Assembly (NCBI RefSeq): GCF_008641105.1 | Contig: NZ_VTTI01000005.1 | Coordinates: 110,069 to 174,068, forward strand | Direction: 5' to 3' | From: Halopseudomonas salina | GTDB lineage: Bacteria; Pseudomonadota; Gammaproteobacteria; Pseudomonadales; Pseudomonadaceae | DNA length: 64,000 nt | Part shown: positions 18,506-26,200 of the stretch, one piece after another | How positions within the stretch are numbered: position 1 is the first letter of the stretch | How the letters are laid out: the number at the start of each line of letters is the position of its first letter | Made by a program: the position numbers and the translations under genes | Notes under the pieces: model-generated | Told to the model about the DNA's origin: nothing | Databases searched by the model: none | Seen by the model: the letters and a program-made list of their open reading frames with translations, nothing else

Positions 18506-19921
18506 ATGGCCAAAGAAACCGAAATCAAGTTGCGCACTACGCCCGAAACCCTTGAAGCCTTGCGCGCGCATCCATTGCTGGAGGCCCGCCGCCAGGGCGA
18601 GTGGCAATCAGGGCCCTTGCTCAACCAGTACTACGATACCCCCGAGCGGGATCTCTCCGGGGCGAAGGTTGCATTGCGGATGCGTCGCGACGGTGATCGT
18701 GCGATTCAGACTCTCAAAAGCAGAGGGCAGAGCGTGTCGGGTCTGTCCGAGCGTAACGAATTCGACTGGTACCCCGACAAGCCGGAGCTTGACGTATCCC
18801 TGCTGGATGACAGCTGTTGGCCCCAGGCGCTGGCCGATCTGGACAAGAGTCTGTTGCAGCCGATATTCACCACGGATTTTCAGCGTACCAAGGTACTGCT
18901 GCGCTGGGAGCGTGAATCGGCAGACGGAATGGAAGTCGTCGAGGTAGAAGCCGCGCTGGACCTGGGTAAGGTAGTAGCTCAGGAGCGCGAAGAGATCATT
19001 TGCGAGCTGGAGCTGGAAGTTCGTCAGGGCCCAGCAGTTGCGGTTCTTGAACTGGCCCTGGAGTTGGCCGGAGATCTGCCGCTGATGCCTTGTGACATCA
19101 GCAAGGCCGAGCGGGGTTACCGGCTCTTCGATCAGGCCAGTTACGATCTGCGACTTCAATCCCCGCAATGGACGGCTGAGTCGACAGTCGATGAGGTCAT
19201 CGCCGGCTCGACCCGGCAGCTGCTGGGGCAAAGCCAGCGCCTGGCAGAGCAGTACCGCTATTCCCAACAGTGGCGCCTGTTTCGCGACATGACTACGCAT
19301 CTGGCAGCGTTACGTGCGTCTTTTGGCGTTTTCGATCTGGCCTTGCCCAAATCGAGCGCGCAACAGTTCACCCGGCCGCTCGACTCTCTGCTTGAGCGTT
19401 TCAGGCCATTGGTGCTGGCAGGCTGGGCTGATGATGATAGTGGGCGCAGTGCCCGTGATCAGGCGCCGGATGTATATGCTGGTGCCGTGAATGAGCTCGC
19501 CTGGGGTCAGTTGTTTATCGGTCTGGCATTATGGCTGGAGCAGGCAGCTTGGCAGCATAACCGGCCGCCCAAGGGCGATCGCATTGGAGCGCTGCCACTA
19601 CCGCACTGGTTGCTCGCAGCCGTGGCCAAGGAAATCCAGGAGCTGAGAGTACCGCACCATAACGATCCGGACGGCGCCGTCAGCCAATGGCAGGATCAGC
19701 AGCCGCGGCTGGGCCGGTTGTACTATCTTCTATCCCAGTTTCGCCAGTTCCTGCCGGTTCCGGAGCCTGACCGTCTGTTTGGCGAACTGAACAAGCTGCA
19801 GGCATTGCTTGAGCAATATCCGTCCATCGACGACGAGCAGAGGCCCTTGTTGCTGGATGCATTACGTAAACAGGGTCAGCGTTTGCGCAAGCTCAACGCC
19901 TGGCGCGAGCTGAATGCCTGA
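18506..19921 (+). CDS. CYTH domain protein with divergent CHAD domain
   Basis: 471 residues. The N-terminal CYTH domain (about 1-205) starts MAKETEIKLR, which carries the ExExK metal- and triphosphate-binding signature, and continues with basic strands (KVALRMRRDGDR) and acidic residues typical of inorganic triphosphatases. The C-terminal half (about 230-471) aligns in position with a CHAD domain, a polyphosphate-binding helical fold. However, the usual His/Arg motif is not evident where expected (LFRDMTTHLAALRASF), so it is divergent. The start is placed at the ExExK-proximal ATG; another ATG lies four codons upstream. Its position beside Pit and DUF47 suggests a role in phosphate or polyphosphate metabolism. 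Confidence 0.85.
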   Translation: MAKETEIKLRTTPETLEALRAHPLLEARRQGEWQSGPLLNQYYDTPERDLSGAKVALRMRRDGDRAIQTLKSRGQSVSGLSERNEFDWYPDKPELDVSLLDDSCWPQALADLDKSLLQPIFTTDFQRTKVLLRWERESADGMEVVEVEAALDLGKVVAQEREEIICELELEVRQGPAVAVLELALELAGDLPLMPCDISKAERGYRLFDQASYDLRLQSPQWTAESTVDEVIAGSTRQLLGQSQRLAEQYRYSQQWRLFRDMTTHLAALRASFGVFDLALPKSSAQQFTRPLDSLLERFRPLVLAGWADDDSGRSARDQAPDVYAGAVNELAWGQLFIGLALWLEQAAWQHNRPPKGDRIGALPLPHWLLAAVAKEIQELRVPHHNDPDGAVSQWQDQQPRLGRLYYLLSQFRQFLPVPEPDRLFGELNKLQALLEQYPSIDDEQRPLLLDALRKQGQRLRKLNAWRELNA

Positions 19922-19952
19922 GCACAATGCCATCTGGTGATACGGGGGATGC

Positions 19953-21752
19953 GTGGAGAAACTGAATCAACTGGCGATACCCGGAAGTGACCGCCCGCTG
20001 GATCTGGGCGATTTTCTCAATGTGCTGGCGTCCCAGGGACGCCTGAGTATGGACACCGCGGAGCAGCTGAGCATGTTGCGCCGCGCTGCTACCGGGGAGA
20101 CTGCCAAGCTGCACCCGCTGGAGTTCATTGCCGCGCAGGCGCCAGAGGATTTGTCCCGCCCTGGCAAGATACTCGACCTGGAGACTCTCTCGCGCTGGCT
20201 TGCTGATGAGGCGGAGCAGCCGTTCTATCGTATCGATCCGCTGAAGATCAACGTGGCAGCGGTTACTCCATTGATGTCCTTCGCCTTCGCCCAGCGCCAT
20301 CGCATTCTTGCGCTTGAGGTCAACGAGCGCGAGGTGGTGATCGCCAGTGCGCAGCCCTTCGTCAGCAGCTGGGAAACCAACCTGGTGCACGTGCTCAAGC
20401 GTGAGATTCGGCGGGTGGTGGCCAGTCCGGCGGATATTCAACGTTATTCGGTGGAGTTCTTCAGACTCGCACGGTCGGTAACCGGGGCCAACGCCACGGA
20501 TCAGAAAAGCAGCGCGATAGGCAACTTCGAACAGTTGCTCAATCTCGGCAGCATGGGCCAAGAGCCTGATGCCAATGATGCTCACGTGGTCAATATCGTC
20601 GACTGGCTGTTCCAGTACGCCTTCGAGCAGCGCGCCAGCGATATTCATATCGAGCCGCGGCGCGAGGCGGGCAGTGTACGCCTGAGGATCGACGGTGTGC
20701 TGCACACGGTTTATCAATTCCCGCTGCAGGTGTCGGTTGCGGTCGTCAGTCGGCTGAAAACCCTGGGGCGCATGAATGTGGCGGAAAAGCGCAAGCCACA
20801 GGATGGCCGGATAAAGACCAAGTCGCCCCAGGGCAATGAAATAGAACTGCGCCTGTCGACCCTGCCCACCGCCTTCGGTGAGAAAATGGTCATGCGGATC
20901 TTTGATCCCGACGTGCTGTTGCGCAGCTTCGATCAGTTGGGATTTTCCTCCGAGGATCAGCGACGCTGGCAGGCAATGGTCGGGCAGCCCAACGGAATTG
21001 TATTGGTTACCGGGCCAACCGGGTCAGGCAAAACGACCACCCTGTACACCACCCTCAAGCAGTTGGCCACGCCCGAGGTGAACGTATGCACCATCGAAGA
21101 CCCGATCGAAATGGTCGAGGACAGCTTCAATCAGATGCAGGTGCAGCACAATATTGATCTGGATTTTGCGGGTGGCGTACGCGCCCTGATGCGCCAGGAT
21201 CCGGACATCATCATGGTGGGTGAAATTCGCGACCTTGAGACTGCGGAAATGGCCATTCAGGCTGCGCTCACCGGTCACCTGGTGCTTTCGACCCTGCACA
21301 CCAATGACGCACCCAGTTCGATCAGCCGGCTTATCGAGCTGGGTGTGCCGGCCTATCTGATCAAGGCTACGGTGCTTGGGGTCATGGCGCAGCGTCTGGT
21401 ACGAACCCTGTGCAACCACTGCAAGGCGCCGGCCGAAGTGGATGCTGATGCCTGGACAGAACTGACTAGGCCCTGGAATGCGCCGCTACCCACTCGCGCA
21501 CATCGTCCGGTAGGTTGTCCGCAGTGTCGAGAAACCGGTTACCGCGGACGTGCAGGGGTTTACGAGTTGATGACCCTGAGTGACGCGCTCAAACCCCTGG
21601 TGCAAGCCGATATCGACCTGAACGCTCTGCGCCGGCAGGCCTACAAGGACGGCATGCACAGCCTCAGGTTGTCGGGTGCGCAAAAGGTCGCGGCCGGCGA
21701 AACGACCATCGAGGAAGTGCTGCGAGTGACGCCCAGCAGTCAGCAGGCCTGA
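19953..21752 (+). CDS. GspE/PilB-type secretion ATPase
   Basis: 599-residue traffic ATPase of the type II secretion / type IV pilus class. An N-terminal domain (about 1-190) is followed by the ATPase core, with Walker A GPTGSGKTTT near 354-363, an Asp box, Walker B and the His box (MVGEIRDLETAEMA, STLHTND). A four-cysteine zinc site is complete (CNHC near 490 and CPQC about 36 residues on). The GTG start follows ACGGGGG. No other pilus or secretion gene is nearby, so its partner machinery is encoded elsewhere. Pseudomonas relatives have the same gene in this neighbourhood. Confidence 0.92.
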   Translation: MEKLNQLAIPGSDRPLDLGDFLNVLASQGRLSMDTAEQLSMLRRAATGETAKLHPLEFIAAQAPEDLSRPGKILDLETLSRWLADEAEQPFYRIDPLKINVAAVTPLMSFAFAQRHRILALEVNEREVVIASAQPFVSSWETNLVHVLKREIRRVVASPADIQRYSVEFFRLARSVTGANATDQKSSAIGNFEQLLNLGSMGQEPDANDAHVVNIVDWLFQYAFEQRASDIHIEPRREAGSVRLRIDGVLHTVYQFPLQVSVAVVSRLKTLGRMNVAEKRKPQDGRIKTKSPQGNEIELRLSTLPTAFGEKMVMRIFDPDVLLRSFDQLGFSSEDQRRWQAMVGQPNGIVLVTGPTGSGKTTTLYTTLKQLATPEVNVCTIEDPIEMVEDSFNQMQVQHNIDLDFAGGVRALMRQDPDIIMVGEIRDLETAEMAIQAALTGHLVLSTLHTNDAPSSISRLIELGVPAYLIKATVLGVMAQRLVRTLCNHCKAPAEVDADAWTELTRPWNAPLPTRAHRPVGCPQCRETGYRGRAGVYELMTLSDALKPLVQADIDLNALRRQAYKDGMHSLRLSGAQKVAAGETTIEEVLRVTPSSQQA

Positions 21753-21818
21753 GCACTGCTCGTCGCAGTGCTGCCGAGTGGGTAGAATGCGCGCACTGAT
21801 GTTAATGGGATCCCTTAG

Positions 21819-22661
21819 ATGAATTACCGCCATAGCTACCACGCCGGAAACCATGCCGATGTTTTCAAGCATGCGGTGCTGCTGCGCATGTCGCAGCTCA
21901 TGCAGCGTAAGGAGACGCCCTACTGTTATCTCGATAGCCACGCGGGCACTGCGCTCTATGATCTGCAGGGTGAGGCGTCCGGCAAGACCGGGGAGTATCT
22001 CGAGGGTATAGCTCGCCTGTGGGGGCGAAAGGACCTTCCGGCGTTGCTGCAGGGGTATGTGGACAGTGTGGGTGAGCAAAATCAGGACACTGATTTGCGT
22101 TACTACCCCGGCTCACCTCAGCTGATCGCTGCTGGACTGCGCGAACAGGACCGGATGATCCTGAGTGAGCTGCACCCGGAAGATGCCGCTATTTTGCGCG
22201 AGCATTTTATCGGTGATCCCCGCGTCGCAGTTCACCAGCGTGACGGTTATGAGCTGGCCAAGGCGTTCTTGCCAGTGGCCGAAAAACGCGCGCTCTGGTT
22301 GCTGGATCCGCCTTTCGAGCGAGGTGACGATTTTGATCGGTGTCTGACTGCCATGCAGGTGGCGATCCAGCGGATGCGCCAGACGGTCATAGCCCTCTGG
22401 TATCCGATCAAGGACGAGCGCCTGTTGCGTGACTTCTATCGACAGACTGCAGCTGCAGGACTGCCGAAGGTCCTGCGAGTCGAGCTGACCGTCCGCCCGG
22501 CTGATACCTCTTTGGGGCTCAATGGATCAGGCCTCATACTGGTCAATCCGCCATGGCCGCTCTGGGAGGAACTGGAAGAGGTATTGCCCTGGCTCGCCAG
22601 TCAGTTGGCACAGTCGGGCAGTGGCGCATGGCGCCTGGACTGGCTGGCAGGTGGCCCCTGA
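21819..22661 (+). CDS. rlmJ: 23S rRNA (adenine2030-N6)-methyltransferase RlmJ
   Basis: RlmJ methylates A2030 of 23S rRNA using SAM. The 280-residue protein begins MNYRHSYHAGNHADVFKHA, the diagnostic family start, and carries the catalytic DPPF motif (LLDPPFERGDDF near residue 163). It stands alone between the secretion ATPase and the DUF883 group. A -10-like TAGAAT lies about 30 bp ahead of the start. Confidence 0.95.
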   Translation: MNYRHSYHAGNHADVFKHAVLLRMSQLMQRKETPYCYLDSHAGTALYDLQGEASGKTGEYLEGIARLWGRKDLPALLQGYVDSVGEQNQDTDLRYYPGSPQLIAAGLREQDRMILSELHPEDAAILREHFIGDPRVAVHQRDGYELAKAFLPVAEKRALWLLDPPFERGDDFDRCLTAMQVAIQRMRQTVIALWYPIKDERLLRDFYRQTAAAGLPKVLRVELTVRPADTSLGLNGSGLILVNPPWPLWEELEEVLPWLASQLAQSGSGAWRLDWLAGGP

Positions 22662-22836
22662 GGTCCGGAATTCGACTCGGTCCCGGTCACCGGTGCCGCC
22701 CGAGACTGGCAAAAACGGCTCTTTTGGCTAGGCTTACCTGTGTAGACGTGGGCGCCGTCGGATATCCCCGTGAGGGCGGACACTTATAGAGAGCGAAATC
22801 TGCGCCGGAACATATCGCATCTTTTGGTGTCCATGT

Positions 22837-22863
22837 ATTGTCCGGCTCACAAGGCCGGACAAT
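22837..22863. other. Strong hairpin in the leader of the DUF883 group
   Basis: A 10-bp perfect inverted repeat (ATTGTCCGGC and GCCGGACAAT) with a 7-base loop, followed by TTCGTTCC rather than a clean T run. It lies 35 bp before the start of the DUF883 gene. It could be a weak terminator after rlmJ, an mRNA-stabilising leader structure or an operator. The roughly 240 bp between rlmJ and the next start hold nothing else I can support. Confidence 0.45.
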
Positions 22864-22898
22864 TTCGTTCCAGGATCTCAACTTTAAGGAGCTCGACC

Positions 22899-23210
22899 AT
22901 GGCTGAAGCTAAAAAGAGTACACCGGTAACCGACAATTCGACGGTTAATAGCGAAAAAGACGCAGGTAAGGAGGCAGTTATGGCAGCCTATAGCAATCTG
23001 GTAGAAGCCAAGGAACACTTCAAGCACGCAGCAGAAGCCGCGGGCCTGGATCTGAAGAACGAAGCGTCGGATCAGTTTTTGAAAGGCAAGGCGAAAGCGG
23101 GTGAACTGAGCAGTCAAGCCAACAGCTACGTTCAGGAAAAACCCCTCACCAGTCTGGGTATCGCATTTGCGGCCGGCTTCCTCATTTCGCAGCTGTATAG
23201 CAGGAAATGA
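22899..23210 (+). CDS. DUF883 (ElaB/YqjD-like) membrane-anchored protein
   Basis: 103-residue protein with a charged, helical N-terminal part and a C-terminal membrane anchor (SLGIAFAAGFLISQLYSRK), the ElaB/YqjD plan. YqjD of E. coli is a stationary-phase inner-membrane protein that binds ribosomes. AAGGAG precedes the ATG by eight bases; the reading frame is open further upstream but without a site. The stop overlaps the next start by ATGA. The order DUF883, holin-like, YqjK-like matches the E. coli yqjD-yqjE-yqjK group. Confidence 0.85.
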   Translation: MAEAKKSTPVTDNSTVNSEKDAGKEAVMAAYSNLVEAKEHFKHAAEAAGLDLKNEASDQFLKGKAKAGELSSQANSYVQEKPLTSLGIAFAAGFLISQLYSRK

Positions 23211-23650
23211 GCGAGATCCCAGGCGAAACCAATCTGCAGAGTGGCGATCCTGGGAGAGGCCCCGAGCCTGGGCAGGATGAACTTCAGGCCTGGTTAGACT
23301 GGTTCAAACATGCGGCCTCGGCCGGGGGTGATCTGGCAAAGCTGGCGAAATTGGAGCTGAGCCTTGCCCTGGGCGACACCAAAAGGATTGTGCTGCTTGC
23401 CTTGGTGGCTGTTCCTCTGGTCGTGCTTGCCTGGTTGGGGCTTTCCATCCTGGTGGCCTGGCTGGTGTTTCTGCCGGTGCAATCGGTGGGGGCCGCGATT
23501 GGGATATTTATTGCAGTACAGATCATCCCTCTGGCGATTATCCTGTGGTGCATCAAACGGTATAGTAAAAGCTGGGCCTTCGCGGCAACCCGCGAACACC
23601 TGCAGGCGTTCAAGGAGGGTGCTGAGAGTGCCGCGAAAACAACTGATTGA
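23207..23650 (+). CDS. YqjE-like / phage-holin-family membrane protein
   Basis: 147 residues with a hydrophilic, proline- and glycine-rich N terminus, an amphipathic helix (LAKLAKLELSLALGD) and two membrane spans (about 62-84 and 92-112). This matches the putative Holin-X/YqjE family, which despite its name has no demonstrated lytic role in such operons. It overlaps its neighbours at both ends: ATGA with DUF883, and 23 bp with the next gene. Confidence 0.8.
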   Translation: MSEIPGETNLQSGDPGRGPEPGQDELQAWLDWFKHAASAGGDLAKLAKLELSLALGDTKRIVLLALVAVPLVVLAWLGLSILVAWLVFLPVQSVGAAIGIFIAVQIIPLAIILWCIKRYSKSWAFAATREHLQAFKEGAESAAKTTD

Positions 23651-23942
23651 AGATATTCGCCAGCTGGATGGCAAGCTGTCACTCGAGCAAAGTCTCCTCA
23701 AGCTGAATGGGCGGGAACGTGTTGCGTATCTGCGCAGCCTCTCACCATGGCTGCTCATCGGTGCTGGTGCGGCGGGTGGAGTAGCCCTGGGCCTGCTTGG
23801 TAGCAATGGTAGGTCCAAGCTGATGTCCGCTGGCATGACTGGGGTGCATCTCTGGCGATTGAAATCGTTGGCGAGCTCTCTGGCTGGCGGCGGCGAAGCG
23901 GAAGTGGCTAATGTAGCCGTCTTTGGAGGAGACATCGCTTGA
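23628..23942 (+). CDS. YqjK-like small protein
   Basis: 104 residues: a basic, helical N terminus, then a central hydrophobic segment (WLLIGAGAAGGVALGLLG). The GTG start is supported by GGAGG nine bases upstream and gives a product starting PRKQLIEDIRQLDGKL, which fits a third member of the yqjDEK-type group. The frame is open for a further 88 codons upstream, but that stretch is a shadow of the preceding gene. The stop overlaps the next start. Confidence 0.75.
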   Translation: MPRKQLIEDIRQLDGKLSLEQSLLKLNGRERVAYLRSLSPWLLIGAGAAGGVALGLLGSNGRSKLMSAGMTGVHLWRLKSLASSLAGGGEAEVANVAVFGGDIA

Positions 23943-25132
23943 CCACCGCCGATGGCGGTGATCTACCCAGCAAAAAGCGGCAGTTTGATTCCCGGGAGGC
24001 TGGTGCTCAGGGCAAGTCGCCTATGTACAAGGTGACGCTCTGGCTCCTGGCACTTGCTCTTCTTTATACCCTCTATTTCGCCAAATCACTGTTGATGCCC
24101 CTGGTCGTGGCGTTGCTTTTTGCGCTCTTGCTCAGCCCGTTGGTGGCGGTGTTGAAACGTCTCTACGTGCCCAGAACACTGTCGGCAATCCTGATTATCT
24201 GTGCGATTGGCGGGCCCTTCACTTTGTTGGCCATCGAGCTTGCCGAGCCTGCGCAAAAGTGGGCCAAGCAACTGCCCGAGCTATCCGAGCGCCTTACCAA
24301 GCAACTCGATAATCTGACCGAGTCATCCAAACCGGTTTCGATTCAGAGTGCCGTGCAGGAAGAGGAGTCGGATGGATTCAGCTTCTTCGGACTCTTTGAA
24401 CGAGAGAAAAAACAGCCAACCCCACCCCCGGTTTCACAGTCGTCCGATGATGTAGGGGAAAGCGTCAGCAAGCATGTAAAGCAGGGTGGTATGGAGTTGA
24501 TGGTGGCTATTCTGGCAGCCACGCCCGTTATGATTGCTCAGCTCCTCACCTGCGTTATTCTGATTCTCTTTCTGCTGATATTCGGTCCGCGATTATTCAA
24601 TGCGTATATTCATATATTCGTGCCACCGGACACGCGTGAGGAAAGGGTCAATCTCGTAGGTACCATCCAGCTTGAGCTATCACGGTATATCGGCACGGTC
24701 AGTGTGATTAATGCTGGGCTCGGTATGACAACGGGGCTGGCGCTGTGGCTCTTCGGAGTGGAAGACGCTCTGCTCTGGGGAGTACTGGTCGGTTTGCTCA
24801 ACTTTGCTCCCTACGTAGGGCCTATCTTCGGCATGGCCATGCTCTGTCTTGCGGGGCTTGCCCAGTATGGTCCGGTAGCCCTGGCGGCGTTGCCGGTGTT
24901 GATCTATTTTTCCATCAATCTTCTCGAGGCGCAGTTTGTCACGCCCCTGGTGCTGGGTAAGAATATGCGCCTGAACCCCTTGATACTGATTGTCTGGCTG
25001 TTCATCTGGGGCTGGTTGTGGGGCGCGGTGGGTGTGTTGATCGCAGTACCCTTGCTGGTCTGTATCAAGCTCGCGGTCGGCAAGCTGCCAATGACTGATC
25101 GCTGGGTAAGGCTCATAGAAACCCGGGCCTGA
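23939..25132 (+). CDS. AI-2E family (DUF20) transporter
   Basis: 397-residue inner-membrane protein of the AI-2E exporter-like family, in which different members move autoinducer-2, sodium/proton or other solutes; the substrate here is unknown. Hydrophobic segments cluster at about 28-90, 180-225 and 255-385, with a charged loop between (ESDGFSFFGLFEREKK) and the family region NFAPYVGPIFGM. The TTG start overlaps the previous stop and is supported by GGAGGAG seven to eight bases upstream. A later ATG (MYKVTLW, residue 29) is the alternative. Coupling to the yqjDEK-like genes suggests co-expression. Confidence 0.85.
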   Translation: MTTADGGDLPSKKRQFDSREAGAQGKSPMYKVTLWLLALALLYTLYFAKSLLMPLVVALLFALLLSPLVAVLKRLYVPRTLSAILIICAIGGPFTLLAIELAEPAQKWAKQLPELSERLTKQLDNLTESSKPVSIQSAVQEEESDGFSFFGLFEREKKQPTPPPVSQSSDDVGESVSKHVKQGGMELMVAILAATPVMIAQLLTCVILILFLLIFGPRLFNAYIHIFVPPDTREERVNLVGTIQLELSRYIGTVSVINAGLGMTTGLALWLFGVEDALLWGVLVGLLNFAPYVGPIFGMAMLCLAGLAQYGPVALAALPVLIYFSINLLEAQFVTPLVLGKNMRLNPLILIVWLFIWGWLWGAVGVLIAVPLLVCIKLAVGKLPMTDRWVRLIETRA

Positions 25133-25176
25133 GGGCGTCGGCCTGAGGTTCGCTCGGGCGGGTTGAGGGTTGGGTT

Positions 25177-26040
25177 TCAGGCCGGTTTGGGTGGCTGCCG
25201 GACCAGGGCGAGTGCTGACACAATCAGAACCCCACCCAACAGCATGGAGAGGGTGGGCTGCTCGGCAAACAGAAACCAGGCAAACAAAATGCCGTAGACT
25301 GGTTCCAGCGCGAAGAACAGCGAAGCCACCCTGGCTTTGAGAACCTGCAAGCTGGCTACAAATAGCCCGTGGGCCAGCCCGGTGCATAGCAAGCCGAGCA
25401 GGGCGATCCACAGCCAGTCCAGAGGTGCCATCTGGCCGACGGCCATTGGCGCGAAGGGTAACAGGCACCCCAAGATCACCAGGTTTTGCCAACAGGCAAT
25501 CTGCACAGGGTGTAGGTCGCCAGCGGTATAGCGATTGCCTACCGAGGCGCCGGCAAAGCAGAGGCCCGAGAGCAGCGCCCAGAGCAGGCCGGCTGTCGCC
25601 TGGTTGCCCAGGCTGAAGTCGGGCGTAACCAACGCCAGGCCGATACAGATTAGCACGACCTTGAGCAGGTCCAGACGACTTGCCGACTCCTTCCACAGCA
25701 GCCATTCAAGCATGACAACAAAAGCCGGAAAGCTGGCAAACCCCAACGTGGCTATGCCAACACCAGCAATTTTCACCGCGTGAAAAAAGGTCATCCAGTG
25801 TACGCCCAGCAGAATGCCGCAAGCTGCCAGCTGCATGAGGCGCGTTCTGTTAATGCCGCGCAAGATGGGAGAGCTGAATATGCGCGCAAAGATCAGTAGC
25901 GCGAGCACTGCAAAGAATGCCCTGCCCAGCACTATGGCGATGGGCCCCGCCTGGGTGAGTTTGCCAAAGATGCCGGTAAGTCCGAACATGAGCGCGGCGA
26001 CGTGCATGCTGGCGATCGCCCGGCTCGTTGTCATCTGCAT
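25177..26040 (-). CDS. EamA/DMT family transporter
   Basis: Drug/metabolite transporter family protein, 287 residues, about ten membrane spans in two EamA repeats (about 1-140 and 150-285). The N terminus is MQMTTSRAIASMHVAAL; a frame open 31 codons upstream gives hydrophilic sequence with no family match. The substrate is unknown; relatives export amino acids or metabolites. It converges with the AI-2E gene. Confidence 0.85.
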   Translation of the reverse strand: MQMTTSRAIASMHVAALMFGLTGIFGKLTQAGPIAIVLGRAFFAVLALLIFARIFSSPILRGINRTRLMQLAACGILLGVHWMTFFHAVKIAGVGIATLGFASFPAFVVMLEWLLWKESASRLDLLKVVLICIGLALVTPDFSLGNQATAGLLWALLSGLCFAGASVGNRYTAGDLHPVQIACWQNLVILGCLLPFAPMAVGQMAPLDWLWIALLGLLCTGLAHGLFVASLQVLKARVASLFFALEPVYGILFAWFLFAEQPTLSMLLGGVLIVSALALVRQPPKPA

Positions 26041-26200
26041 GCTGTCATCCTGGTTCGTCAATGGTGGTCTGGCCGCGCAGTCTACCCAGCGCTGCCAACC
26101 TGGCCAAGCTACAGCTATGGCCGCACAGTTCACCGCCGCGGTGGGTAGATGTTACATTGGCATCATTTGGTAACATTCAAACAAGAGCAAGGGTCCCGAA

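Noticed and set aside
21753..21771. Hairpin GCACTGC-TCGTC-GCAGTGC after the secretion ATPase gene
   Set aside because: The stem is short and no T run follows, so I do not call it a terminator.
24680..25705. A 341-codon minus-strand open frame across the AI-2E/EamA junction
   Set aside because: It runs across the ends of two convincing genes, is rich in Arg, Gln and Pro, and has no family resemblance.
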